From Methylobacterium hispanicum (GTDB lineage: Bacteria > Pseudomonadota > Alphaproteobacteria > Rhizobiales > Beijerinckiaceae), in contig NZ_BPQO01000026.1 in NCBI RefSeq assembly GCF_022179285.1, positions 1 through 64,000 of the forward strand: a DNA stretch of 64,000 bases, written 5' to 3'. The translations under genes were made by a program, and so were the position numbers. Each line of letters begins with the position of its first letter. Position 1 is the stretch's first letter. The notes beneath the pieces were generated by a model that saw only the letters and a list, made by a program, of their open reading frames with translations, did not search any database and had not been told where the DNA came from. This document shows, in pieces, positions 8,241 to 17,500 of the stretch.

Positions 8241-9281
8241 ATGCCTGAGACGTCCCGCCTCGAACTCGACCGGATCGGATGCCGCTTCGGCCCGGTGCGC
8301 GCCCTCGACGACGTCTCGCTCGCGGTGGCGGGCGGGGAGATCGTCGGGCTGCTCGGCGATTCCGGCTGCGGCAAGAGCACCCTGCTGCGGATCGTGGCCG
8401 GGCTGGAGACGCCGGACCGCGGCGTTCTGCGCCTCGACGGGCGGGAGATCCGCCCCGGCCTGCCGCCGGAACTGCGCGGCGTCGGCATGATGTTCCAGGA
8501 CTACGCCCTGTTCCCGCACCTCACGGTCGCGGAGAACGTGCGCTACGGCCTCGCCGGCAAGCGCGCCGAGGCCGAGGCCACCGCGGCGGCGCGGCTCGCG
8601 CAGGTGGGGCTCGCGCACCGCGCGGCGGCCTATCCCGACACGCTGTCGGGCGGCGAGGCGCAGCGGGTGGCGCTCGCCCGGGCGCTCGCGCCGGGCCCGC
8701 GCCTGCTGCTGCTCGACGAGCCCTTCTCGAATCTCGACCGGCGCACCCGCGACCGGGTCCGGACCGACACGCTCGGCGTCCTGCGCGCGGCCGGCGCCAC
8801 GGCGCTCCTCGTCACCCACGATCCCGAGGAGGCGATGGAGGTCTGCGACCGCATCGCGCTGATGCGGGCCGGGCGCGTCGTGCAGGTGGGCATGCCCGAG
8901 GATCTCTACCGCCGCCCGGTGAACCGCTTCGCCGCCCGCTTCTTCGGCGATCTCTGCGAGGTCGAGGGTCCGTGCCGCGGCGGCGCGCTGGAGACGCCGC
9001 TCGGATCCTTCCCGGCGCCCGGCTTCGCGGAGGGCGCGCGGCTGAGCGCGGCCTTCCGCCCGCAGGCGCTGCGGATCGTCCCCGCGGGCGGGGGCCACCC
9101 GGGCCGCGTCGCGCGGCGGATCTATCTCGGCACCCAGGTGCAGCTGGAGATCGAGTCAGCGGGCTTTGCCGAGCCGCTGCGCCTCGCGGTTCCACCCGAG
9201 GCCGCGCACCGGCCGGGCGCGGCGGTCGGCCTCGTGCCGGCGGGCGACAGCCCCTTTATTTTCGCGGCCGCAGCGGATTAG
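8241..9281 (+). CDS. ABC transporter ATP-binding protein, iron(III)/FbpC type
   Basis: A 346-residue nucleotide-binding subunit with Walker A GDSGCGKST, Q-loop region MMFQDYALFPH, signature LSGGEAQR, Walker B LLLLDEPFS and switch VTHDPEEAM, followed by a C-terminal regulatory domain of about 100 residues (TOBE-like). The length and motifs fit the FbpC/PotA group of importers for ferric iron, polyamines, sulfate and similar substrates. The next gene encodes an iron-type binding protein, so iron(III) is the likely cargo. No permease gene lies between or beside them. The ATG at 8241 is chosen because upstream in-frame sequence is Arg-rich and unlike any ABC ATPase. Confidence 0.9.
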   Translation: MPETSRLELDRIGCRFGPVRALDDVSLAVAGGEIVGLLGDSGCGKSTLLRIVAGLETPDRGVLRLDGREIRPGLPPELRGVGMMFQDYALFPHLTVAENVRYGLAGKRAEAEATAAARLAQVGLAHRAAAYPDTLSGGEAQRVALARALAPGPRLLLLDEPFSNLDRRTRDRVRTDTLGVLRAAGATALLVTHDPEEAMEVCDRIALMRAGRVVQVGMPEDLYRRPVNRFAARFFGDLCEVEGPCRGGALETPLGSFPAPGFAEGARLSAAFRPQALRIVPAGGGHPGRVARRIYLGTQVQLEIESAGFAEPLRLAVPPEAAHRPGAAVGLVPAGDSPFIFAAAAD

Positions 9282-9321
9282 GGACTGATGTCCGCGCGTG
9301 GCGGAGCTGTAGATTTTAACT

Positions 9322-9337
9322 GTTTTAGATCAAAAAC
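9322..9337. promoter_or_regulatory. AT-rich dyad upstream of the binding-protein gene
   Basis: A 16-bp near-palindrome (gttttagatcaaaaac, one mismatched pair) lies in a markedly AT-rich island in otherwise GC-rich DNA, 61 bp before the ATG of the iron-type binding protein. It could be an operator for an iron regulator such as Irr, RirA or Fur, but it does not clearly match a consensus I can quote. The separate promoter suggests the binding protein can be expressed independently of the ATPase. Confidence 0.4.
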
Positions 9338-9397
9338 TTAGGCCTTGCTTTCGGTCGATCGATGCCGCTCAACCTCCCCGACCTCAGGGAGGAAACC

Positions 9398-10417
9398 ATG
9401 CCTCGTCGCACCGCCGGATACGCCCTTCTCGCCACCGTCCTCGCGGCCCTGCCCGCGCAGGCCGCGGAGGTGAACCTCTACACCACCCGCGAGCCGGGAC
9501 TGATCCGGCCGATCCTCGACGCCTACACGGCCAGGACGGGCACCGCGGTCAACACGGTCTTCGTCGAGAAGGGACTGGCCGAGCGGGTTGCGGCCGAGGG
9601 CGAGCGCGCCAAGGCCGACGTGCTGATGACGGTGGATATCGGCAACCTGATCGAGCTGGTGGACCGGGGCCTCGCCCAGCCCGTGAAATCCGCCGCGCTC
9701 GAGGCCGCGGTGCCGGCCTCGCTGCGCGATCCGGAGGGGCGCTGGTTCGCGCTCTCGTCCCGCGCCCGCGTCGCCTACGCCGACGCGCGCGACTTCGCCG
9801 GGCTCCAGGCGCTCTCCTACGAGGAACTGGCGGATCCGAAGTGGCGGGGCAAGCTCTGCCTGCGCTCGGGCCAGCACCCCTACAACACGGCGCTGATCGC
9901 CCATCACCTCGTCAAGCACGGAGCCGAGAAGACGGAGGCCTGGCTGAAGGGGGTGAAGGCCAACCTTGCCCGCAAGCCCGCGGGCGGCGACCGGGACATC
10001 GCCCGCGACATCCTGGCCGAGACCTGCGAGATCGGCCTCGGCAACTCGTACTACGTGGGCCTGATGCGCTCGGGCAAGGGCGGCCCCGAGCAGGTGAAGT
10101 GGGGCGAGGCCATCACGGTGGCGCTGCCGACGTTCGAGGGCGGGGGCACGCACGTCAACGTCTCGGGCGCCGTGGTGGCGAAGAACGCCCCGAACCGCGA
10201 CGAGGCGGTCAAGCTCCTCGAATATCTCGTCTCCGACGAGGCGCAGGCGCTCTACGCGAAAGCCAACTACGAGTACCCGGTCAAGGCCGGCGCCGCGATC
10301 GACCCACTGCTCAGCGCGATGGGCCCGCTCTCGATCGACCCGACGCCGCTCGCCGAGATCGCCCGCAACCGCAAGGCCGCGAGCCTGCTGGTGGACAAGG
10401 TCGGCTTCGACAACTGA
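9398..10417 (+). CDS. Iron(III) ABC transporter substrate-binding protein (FbpA/FutA-like)
   Basis: A 339-residue periplasmic binding protein. The signal peptide ends in AQAAE (about residue 22) and the mature protein opens with VNLYTTREPGL, typical of ferric-ion binding proteins. Two adjacent tyrosines (GNSYYVG, residues 218-219) correspond to the iron-ligating pair of FbpA-type proteins. It would deliver ferric iron to a membrane permease powered by the upstream ATPase. The ATG at 9398 has an excellent GGGAGGAAACC ribosome binding site; the in-frame ATG at 9362 lacks one. An AT-rich dyad at 9322-9337 may control it. Confidence 0.9.
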   Translation: MPRRTAGYALLATVLAALPAQAAEVNLYTTREPGLIRPILDAYTARTGTAVNTVFVEKGLAERVAAEGERAKADVLMTVDIGNLIELVDRGLAQPVKSAALEAAVPASLRDPEGRWFALSSRARVAYADARDFAGLQALSYEELADPKWRGKLCLRSGQHPYNTALIAHHLVKHGAEKTEAWLKGVKANLARKPAGGDRDIARDILAETCEIGLGNSYYVGLMRSGKGGPEQVKWGEAITVALPTFEGGGTHVNVSGAVVAKNAPNRDEAVKLLEYLVSDEAQALYAKANYEYPVKAGAAIDPLLSAMGPLSIDPTPLAEIARNRKAASLLVDKVGFDN

Positions 10418-10497
10418 GCCCGAGGCGGGGAGGCGGCTTCTCGCGGGACGCCCTGAAACAGGAACCCCTTCCGCGGCTCATGCGCTATGCTCGGCGC

Positions 10498-11541
10498 ATG
10501 AGCCGCGCCGCCCCCCGCCCCGACGTCCTGGCCGCCATCGGCGGCACGCCGCTGATCCGCCTGCGCCGGGCCTCCGAGGAGACCGGCTGCACCATCCTCG
10601 GCAAGGCCGAGTTCCTGAATCCCGGCCTCTCGGTGAAGGACCGGGCCGCCCTCTCGATCGTGCGAGACGCGGAGGCGCGCGGGCTGATCCGGCCGGGCGG
10701 CACCATCGTGGAGGGCACGGCCGGCAACACCGGCATCGGCCTCGCCCTGGTGGCCGCGGTGCGCGGTTACCGCACCGTGATCGTGATCCCCGAGACTCAG
10801 TCGGCCGAGAAGAAGCAGACCCTGCGGCTCGCCGGCGCCCGGCTCGTCGAGGTGCCGGCGGTGCCCTTCGCCAACCCGAACAACTACGTGCACGTGGCGC
10901 GGCGCCTCGCCGAGGCGCTGGCTGCGCGCGATCCCACGGGCGCCTTCTTCGCCGACCAGTTCGACAACGTCGCCAACCGGCGCGCCCATGTGGAGCACAC
11001 CGGCCCCGAGATCCTGGAGGCGACGGGCGGCACAGTCGACGGCTTCGTCTGCGCGGCGGGCACCGGCGGCACGCTCGCGGGCGTCGCCGAGGCCCTGCGC
11101 GCAGCAAGTCCCGGCGTGCGGATCGCGCTCGCCGACCCCGAGGGCTCGGCGCTCTACGCGTACTATACCACCGGCACGCTGAAGGCCGAAGGCTCCTCGA
11201 TCACGGAAGGGATCGGCCAGGGCCGCGTCACCGGAAACCTCGCGGGCTTCGCGCCCGACCACGCCTTCCGCATCCCCGACGCCGAGGCGCTGGAGATCGT
11301 GTTCGGGCTGATGCGGGAGGAAGGTCTGTCGCTCGGCGGATCGTCCGGCATCAACGTGGCGGGCGCGATCCGGCTGGCTCGTGAACTCGGGCCGGGCCGC
11401 ACGATCGTGACGATCTTGTGCGACGGCGCGGCGCGCTACGCCTCGAAGCTGTTCAACCCGGCCTTCCTCGCCGGGCGCGGCCTGCCCGTGCCGGACTGGC
11501 TCGACGCGCCCGGGGAGGATCTGCCGGACTGGCGGGCCTGA
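10498..11541 (+). CDS. cysK: Cysteine synthase (PLP-dependent beta-substituting enzyme)
   Basis: A 347-residue fold-type II pyridoxal-phosphate enzyme that would form L-cysteine from O-acetylserine and sulfide. The PLP lysine is K47 in GLSVKDRAA, the substrate loop is GTAGNTGIGLALVAA, and the phosphate-binding loop is CAAGTGGTLAGVA. A Gly/Ser-rich loop (LSLGGSSGINVA) is near the end. The length is slightly greater than enterobacterial CysK, as in the alphaproteobacterial and eukaryotic-like subgroup, so a cystathionine beta-synthase-related role cannot be excluded. Starts at 10480 and 10498 are both possible. It ends 18 bp before the convergent small exported gene. Confidence 0.88.
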   Translation: MSRAAPRPDVLAAIGGTPLIRLRRASEETGCTILGKAEFLNPGLSVKDRAALSIVRDAEARGLIRPGGTIVEGTAGNTGIGLALVAAVRGYRTVIVIPETQSAEKKQTLRLAGARLVEVPAVPFANPNNYVHVARRLAEALAARDPTGAFFADQFDNVANRRAHVEHTGPEILEATGGTVDGFVCAAGTGGTLAGVAEALRAASPGVRIALADPEGSALYAYYTTGTLKAEGSSITEGIGQGRVTGNLAGFAPDHAFRIPDAEALEIVFGLMREEGLSLGGSSGINVAGAIRLARELGPGRTIVTILCDGAARYASKLFNPAFLAGRGLPVPDWLDAPGEDLPDWRA

Positions 11542-11559
11542 GGGCCCGCCGCCTCTCGT

Positions 11560-11826
11560 TCAGCGGCTGCTGCCGCCGCCGTTCGCGCTGCCCTGCGGGA
11601 TCGCCCGCTCGGGCTGGCCCGCATTGCCGCCGGCCGCCGAGTTCGTCGTGACGGTCTCCGCGCCCGTGCTGCCGCGCGCGATGATCAGGCTCGGGTCGTT
11701 TCCGGTCGTGTTCGGTTGGGGCAGCACGATGGCCCCGGTCGTCCCCGGCCCGCGGACCAGCCCCTGCGCCAGGGCAGGCACGGTGAAGAGCAGCGCCAGG
11801 GCGCTGATGGCGAATGTCTTGGTCAT
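11560..11826 (-). CDS. Small hypothetical exported protein
   Basis: An 88-residue protein starting with a good signal peptide (cleavage after PALAQ near residue 21). The mature part is rich in Gly, Thr, Asn and Ser and looks unstructured; no domain is visible. It resembles the many short secreted proteins of unknown role in methylobacteria. The ATG at 11826 has a GGAG-containing leader. It may be an envelope or matrix component, but that is speculation. Confidence 0.68.
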   Translation of the reverse strand: MTKTFAISALALLFTVPALAQGLVRGPGTTGAIVLPQPNTTGNDPSLIIARGSTGAETVTTNSAAGGNAGQPERAIPQGSANGGGSSR

Positions 11827-12006
11827 GGAGGCTCCGTGCCGGACGTTCCGGCGTGTAGAGAGGCAACCATGAGGTCCGCCCGTGGTTTCCTGCGGCGCAT
11901 CGTCCGCGCGGCAACGCACAAAGGACCGGCTGCGACTTGCCGGACGCCATCGAACACAGGGGAAGAACCGGGCTCGAAGGTGCCGGTGGCCTCCGACAGC
12001 CTCGCG

Positions 12007-12037
12007 CTTCTCGCGGGTCCTTCCGAAGGACGAGAAG
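12007..12037. repeat. Hyphenated hairpin between two small exported genes
   Basis: Outer arms cttctcg / cgagaag (12007-12013 and 12031-12037) enclose an inner palindrome tccttccgaagga (12018-12030). A second, weaker GC-rich inverted repeat lies at about 12087-12116. Together they sit between two minus-strand small genes and may end transcription of the gene at 12126-12350 or insulate the downstream one. The rest of the 11827-12125 interval holds no gene I can support. Confidence 0.5.
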
Positions 12038-12125
12038 CCGGCCGCGCCGCCGCCGACGCCGCACCGAGGCGGCGTCGCGCGGGAAGGCCCGCCGCGGCGG
12101 TGCCGGGCGGGCCTTCGGAAACGGC

Positions 12126-12350
12126 TCAGTTGCGGACGAGAGCGCCGGCGGGGCCGCCGGCATGCTGGCCGGAATAGCGATAGGCCGAGGCCGTGACGCG
12201 CGGCCCGACCGCGCGGGACGCGCCGGGCGCGACGTAGCCCGGATAGGCGGAGGCCGGGTAGGGGCTGTGGCGCGAGTCGAGGCCCTGGGCGAGGGCCGGC
12301 GACGCGAGGGTCGCGGCGAGCAGCGCGGCGGCAATGATGCGAGACGTCAT
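12126..12350 (-). CDS. Small hypothetical exported protein
   Basis: A 74-residue protein of which about 22 residues are a signal peptide (LASPALAQG). The mature 50 residues are rich in Tyr, Pro, Ser, Gly and Ala, with no cysteine. No family assignment is possible. It shares size, signal-peptide style and orientation with the neighbour at 11560-11826, but the two mature sequences are not similar. Confidence 0.65.
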   Translation of the reverse strand: MTSRIIAAALLAATLASPALAQGLDSRHSPYPASAYPGYVAPGASRAVGPRVTASAYRYSGQHAGGPAGALVRN

Positions 12351-12688
12351 GATGATCTCCCGTGGTCTTGGGGTTCGAGGAAATCATCCGGTCTAGGGTG
12401 GAGTGAGAAAGATCGTCTGGACGCGGTCTTGGTCGCTCCGGCTGTCCTTGGCCGAATGCAGTGACGGAACGAGTGATACGCCCGCCGGTTCGGGACGATC
12501 CGTGTGTTCCCGCACCTGCGAGGCGACCGGCTCCGGCACCGTGCGAACGCTTCGCACCGCCCCGGCCGGCGGCCCGCCACCTGTCGCCGTCCTGTCAAGA
12601 AAAGCGTGACGCGACTGAACGAAGCGGACCGTACCGGCGTTTGAATGGCCAAGCTCACATCCCGTGCAGCTGCCGGAGTATACGCAGC
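12351..12688. other. Divergent promoter interval
   Basis: This 338-bp region separates two divergent small genes. It contains a probable EcfG-type promoter at 12466-12490 pointing towards the DUF3309 gene and no coding sequence I can support. Reading frames crossing it are Arg/Pro-rich and look like composition artefacts. Confidence 0.55.
12466..12490 (+). promoter_or_regulatory. Putative EcfG-type general stress promoter (GGAAC-N17-GTT)
   Basis: GGAAC at 12466-12470 and GTT at 12488-12490 are separated by 17 bp, the arrangement used by the PhyR/NepR/EcfG general stress response sigma factor of alphaproteobacteria. The same spacing occurs at 37493 before the SWIB gene. The downstream ATG is about 200 bp away, giving a long leader, so the assignment is tentative. 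Confidence 0.45.
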
Positions 12689-12844
12689 ATGTCCCTCGTC
12701 ACGATTCTGCTGATCATCCTGATCATTCTCGCCTTCGGCGGCGGCGGCTTCCTCGGCGGGGGCGCATATCGCGGCCCCGGCTTCGGCCTCGGCGGCATCC
12801 TGCTGATCATCCTGATCGTGCTGCTCGCCACCGGGCGGCTCTGA
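12689..12844 (+). CDS. DUF3309 family small membrane protein
   Basis: A 51-residue protein made almost entirely of two hydrophobic helices (starting MSLVTILLIILIILAF and ending LLIILIVLLATGRL) joined by a Gly/Tyr/Phe-rich loop. This matches the DUF3309 family of tiny inner-membrane proteins common in alphaproteobacteria and of unknown function. The ATG at 12689 is chosen from the conserved MSL start; longer upstream frames are not plausible. A putative stress promoter lies upstream, which would suit a stress-induced membrane peptide. Confidence 0.8.
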   Translation: MSLVTILLIILIILAFGGGGFLGGGAYRGPGFGLGGILLIILIVLLATGRL

Positions 12845-12877
12845 CCCCGCGATCGCCCGCGCGCGACGCTCGGGTGA

Positions 12878-14314
12878 TCAGCGCGCGCAGGTGATCGCCA
12901 CCACGGCCGGCGCGACCGCGCCGGCCAGCGCCCCCGCGGAGCCGCCCGGCGCAGCGGCCGCGGGGGCGATGCCGTTCCGGCGCAGGAAGCCGGCCACGGC
13001 CTCGCCCTGCACGAGCGGCTGGCTCGCCGGTGGCACGATGCCGGCCACGAGGCGCGGCGCACCGGGGTAGCGGGCCACGATGCCCGCGAGCCTACCCGCG
13101 CGGTCCAGCACCGGCGCGCCGGCGGCGCCTGGCTGAAGGGGGGCCAGCAGGCCGCCCGCCTGCGCGGTGCCCGGTGCGACCACGCTCCCCTCGGCGCTCG
13201 CCGCCAGCACCGTCAGCGCCTCGTCGGCGGCGGTCGGCGTCTCGCGCGGCGGCGGCAGGATCGGTGCCGGCAGGCCCGCCGCCTCGATCAGCGCGAGACC
13301 GAGCGCCGGATCGCTCGCCAGGACCCGGGCCTGCGCGGCCCCGATGCGCGGCGCGCAGGCCTCGAGGGCCGAGGCCGCGGTCAGCACCCGCCCCGGCGCC
13401 ACCGCGAGACCGGTCGCGGCGGGCGGCGCGCCGGCCCGCGGGGCCGACGGCAGGGCGGATTGGGGGTCGGGCTGAGCGGGCACCTGGGCGGCGGGCGGCC
13501 TGACGGCGGCCTGCGGGCCGGGCTTGGGCGGTTCTTCTCCCGGCACCTCGGTCGGTGCGTCCGGGAAGGGCACGAAGCTGTTGGCGACGGCGATGACCAG
13601 CCGATCGACCTCGGGTGCGAGGCGGCTGTCGTAGCCGAAGGCGAAGCCCCGCACGCCCGCCGGCCCCGCGGCGTAGCGGATGTAGGAGCGGCCGGTCGCG
13701 GTCTCCCCCGTCACCACGATGAAGTCCGGCCGCTTCAGCTTGTAGGTCACGCGCCGCTCCGGCGTCGGCGCCGTGGCGCGCTCGAACAGGCTGTCGAGGG
13801 TGGCCGCCTCCGGCGGAAAGGCGCGCGTCTCCAGGGTCACGCGGCCGTCCGCGCTCTGCCAGCGCGTGCCGGCGGGGACCGGGCCGGGCAGGGGCGTGCG
13901 CTTCGCGAGCAGGCGCTCGGGCACGCCGAGGCTCACGCCGCTCGCCGGATCGGTCCGCACGCCGAAGCGGGCCGCGCGCCGGGCCGCCTCGCCCGCCGCC
14001 AGGATCGCCTGGCGGGCCCCCGGGTCGAACGGGTCGCGGGGGTCTCCGGTGCGGGTCCGGTAGGCGGTCAGCCCCTCGTAGGTGCGCCGGCCGAACGTGC
14101 CGCTGACCACGCTGTTGTAGTCGCCGGTCCAGACGAGGGCGTCCTGCAGCGCCCGCCGCTCGGCCTCGGGCAGCGCCTCGAAACGCGCCCGCATCGCCTC
14201 GACGGCGGGGTCGGCCGCCGGTGAGGGCGGGCGCTGCGCCGGCTGCGCGGCGACCGCCGCCGGGACCGCGAGGGCGGCGAGGAGTACGGCGGCGCGAAGC
14301 CGGATGCGCGGCAT
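12878..14314 (-). CDS. Exported trypsin-like protein lacking the catalytic triad, with peptidoglycan-binding-like N terminus
   Basis: A 478-residue protein with a signal peptide (ending VAAQP), a region like a peptidoglycan-binding domain (about residues 37-105; WTGDYNSVVSGTFGRRT), a middle domain, a Pro/Ala linker (about 255-300), and a C-terminal chymotrypsin/HtrA-like fold (about 300-420). All three catalytic positions appear changed: the TNAH block reads TAAS (about 312), the DLAL block reads GLAL (about 339), and the GNSGGP block reads GAAGAP (about 396). It is therefore predicted to be a non-proteolytic binding protein. It is divergent from the alpha-2-macroglobulin gene, with 208 bp between starts, which suggests a joint envelope role. 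Alignment was by eye. Confidence 0.75.
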   Translation of the reverse strand: MPRIRLRAAVLLAALAVPAAVAAQPAQRPPSPAADPAVEAMRARFEALPEAERRALQDALVWTGDYNSVVSGTFGRRTYEGLTAYRTRTGDPRDPFDPGARQAILAAGEAARRAARFGVRTDPASGVSLGVPERLLAKRTPLPGPVPAGTRWQSADGRVTLETRAFPPEAATLDSLFERATAPTPERRVTYKLKRPDFIVVTGETATGRSYIRYAAGPAGVRGFAFGYDSRLAPEVDRLVIAVANSFVPFPDAPTEVPGEEPPKPGPQAAVRPPAAQVPAQPDPQSALPSAPRAGAPPAATGLAVAPGRVLTAASALEACAPRIGAAQARVLASDPALGLALIEAAGLPAPILPPPRETPTAADEALTVLAASAEGSVVAPGTAQAGGLLAPLQPGAAGAPVLDRAGRLAGIVARYPGAPRLVAGIVPPASQPLVQGEAVAGFLRRNGIAPAAAAPGGSAGALAGAVAPAVVAITCAR

Positions 14315-14522
14315 GGTTCCGGGTCCCGATCCTCTGGCTCGGGCGAACTTGGCAGCGGGCTGGGGGGAAGGCCAGCCCGAATTGAGAAGCCGGTCCGCCG
14401 GGGCTGCGTCCGGGGCGCCCGGCCCTCCACGACGATTGCGGCCCGGCGGCGAAGTGCTACGGTCCGGCCCGCGCCGCCGGATTGGCGCGGCGCGGGTGAC
14501 GCAGGCAGCCGCGGAGCAGGTC

Positions 14523-17500
14523 ATGGCGCGTTCGTCGAGGCTCCGGCACGGATGGGCCCTGCTCGCGGGCGCCCTCGCCCTGGCCGCACCCGTCTGCGTA
14601 TCCGTGTCGGCCCAGACCCCGCCGGCCCCCGCGCCCCGCCTCGCCGCGAAGCCCGCCCCGAAGAAGAGCTTCGTGCGCGAGGATCTGGCCAGCGCCGGCG
14701 TGCGCCTGGAGGCCGCCCTGAAGGACGAGGCCCGGGGCGGCAACCGCAGCCCCGCTCAAGCCCGGCGCGAGGGCGAGGCCCTGTTCCAGTCGGGCCGCGC
14801 GGCCCAGGCGCTGCCGCTGCTGGCCGCGGCCCTCGCGGCCGAGCCCGCCGACCCGCAGAACTGGCTCGCCTACGCGCGGGCGGCGGACGCGCTCGGCAAC
14901 GACGAGCAGGCCGGCACCTACAGCGAGCGCTACCGCCGCCGACAGGCCGCGCTGGCTACCGCCTACACGGCCTATCTGCGGGCGGGCACGCCGCAGGGCG
15001 AGGCGCGGGCGCTGGCCTTCCTCGGCGAGGCGCAGGGGCGGCAATCCGCCTGGCGCCCGGCGCTCGAGGCCTACCGGGCGAGCCTCGCGCTCGACGACCT
15101 GCCGAACGTCCGCGAGACCTACGAGGGCCTGCGCGCCGAGCACGGCTTCCGCATCCTCGACTACAAGGTCGATTCGGACGCCGCCGCTCCGCGCGTCTGC
15201 TTCACCTTCTCGGAGAGCCTCGCCGCGAAGACCGACTTCGCGCCCTTCGTGGCGGTGGCGGGTGCGGCGAACGCCGCCGTGACGGCCGAGGCGCAGCAGA
15301 TCTGCGTCGACGGGCTGAAGCACGGCAGCCGCTACAGCATCGTGCTGCGCCAGGGCCTGCCCTCCGCGGTCGGTGAAGACCTCCTGAAGGCCGCCGACTA
15401 CGAGATCTACGTGCGCGACCGCGCGCCCCAGGCCCGCTTCACCGGCCGCAACTACGTCCTGCCGCGCACCGGCCAGGCCGGCGTGCCGCTGCTCTCGGTC
15501 AACGCGCCCAAGCTCGCGGTCGAGGTGCTGCGCGTCGGCGACCGCGGCCTGCTGCCCGCGCTGCGCTCCGAGGAGTTTCTGAGCCAGCTCAGCGGCGCCG
15601 CCGCCCAGACCATCGCCGAGCAGAAGGGCATCCGGGTCTGGAAGGGCGAATTGGAGACCGCCAAGGCCGAGCTGAACCAGGAGGCGGTCACCGCCTTCCC
15701 GGTGCTCCAGGCGGTGGGCCGGCTCGAGCCCGGCCTCTACATCATGCAGGCACGCCCCGCCGGCACGGGCACCGAGGACGGCGACTACGAGCAGCGCGCG
15801 ACCCAGTGGTTCGTGGTCTCGGACCTGGGGCTGACCGCCTTCCGGGGGCGCGACGGCGTCCACGTCTTCCTGCGCTCGCTAGCATCCGCCGACGCGGTTG
15901 CCGATGCGGAGGTCCGGCTGGTGGCCCGCAACAACGAGGTCCTGGCGACCCGGCGCACGGACAAGCGCGGCTACGCGGCCTTCGATCCCGGCCTCGCCCG
16001 CGGGGAGGGCGGCATCGCCCCGGGCCTCGTGGTGGCGCAGGTCGGCGACGATTACGGCTTCCTCGACCTCAACCTCTCGGCCTTCGACCTCACCGATCGC
16101 GGTGTGAAGGGGCGGGCGGATGCGGGCGCCGTGGAGGCCTACGTCTTCCCCGAGCGCGGGGTCTACCGCTCCGGCGAGACGGTGCAGGTCACCGCGCTCT
16201 TGCGCGACGCGCAGGGCGCCGCGATCCCGAACCTGCCGTTGACGCTGGTGGTGAAGCGGCCCGACGGCGTCGAGTACCGCCGGGTGCAGGTGGCCGACCA
16301 GGGGCTCGGCGGCCGCGCGCTCTCCTTGGCCCTGCTCTCGGGCGCGCAGCACGGCACGTGGCGCATCGCGGCCTACACGGACCCGAAGGCGCCGGCGGTC
16401 GGTGAGGCGAGCTTCCTGCTGGAAGATTACGTCCCCGAGCGCCTCGACGTCGATCTGAAGCCGGCCCACCCCGCGCTGCGGCGGGACGAGCCCGCCGAGA
16501 TCGCGGTCGCGGCGCGCTACCTCTACGGCGCGCCGGGCGCGGGGCTGGAGGTCTCGGGCAGCGTCGCGGTGCTGGCCGCCCAGGGCAGTGGCATCCCGGG
16601 GCTCGACGGCTTCTCGACCGGCCTCGACGACGAGCCCTTCGAGGCGGTGAGCCAGGAGATCGAGGCGCGCGCCACGACGGACGCGGCGGGCCGGGCGAGC
16701 GTGACGGTGCCGATCCCGGAGGCGGCGAGCCCGCGCCCGCTGGAAGCGAAGGTGACGCTCGCGGTCGGCGAGCCCGGCGGCCGGGCGCTCTCGCGCAGCC
16801 TCACCCTGCCGATCCTGCCGGCCGAGCCGGTGCTGGCGATCCGCAAGGGCTTCCGGGAACTCGCCGAGGGCGCGCCCGCCACCTTCGACGTGGTGATGGC
16901 CGCGCCGGACGGCCGGCGCCTCGCGCAGGAGGGCGTCGCCTGGACCCTGTCGCGGATCGACCGGAGCTACCAGTGGTACCGGGCGGACGGGCGCTGGTCC
17001 TTCGAGCCGGTGAAGCAGGTGCGTCGCGTCGCGAACGGGACACTCGACGTGCGGGCCGACGAGCCCGCGAAGGTCTCGGCGCCGGTCGGCTTCGGCACCT
17101 ACCGGCTTGAGACGAGCGTGCCCGGCCGGCCGGGGGCCACGGCGAGCGTCACCTTCCAGGTCGGCTGGAGCGGCACCGAGACCGCGGACGTGCCGGACCT
17201 CCTCGACCTCACCCTCGACAAGGGGGCCTACGCGGCCGGCGACAGGCTGCGGGCGCGGCTGAACCCGCGCTTCCGCGGCCGGGCGACGCTCGCGGTGGTC
17301 GGCGACCGGGTGCACGAGGTGCTGGACGTGGCGGTGCCCGAGGGCGGCACCACGGTCGACATCCCGGTGAAGGCGGCCTGGGGCTCCGGCGCGTATCTCG
17401 TCGCCACCGCCTACCGGCCGCTCGATCAGGCCGCCAAGCGCCTGCCGGGCCGGGCGCTGGGGCTGGCGTGGTTCTCGGTCGATCGCGGCGCGCGCGAACT

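Noticed and set aside
9362..9397. ATG at 9362 as the start of the iron-binding protein
   Set aside because: It would place charged residues before the signal peptide and lacks a ribosome binding site, whereas 9398 has GGGAGGAAACC.
9841..10497. Fusion of the cysteine synthase frame to a long N-terminal part starting at 9841
   Set aside because: The extension overlaps the binding-protein gene in another phase and is Arg/Gly-rich, so the enzyme starts at 10498 or 10480.
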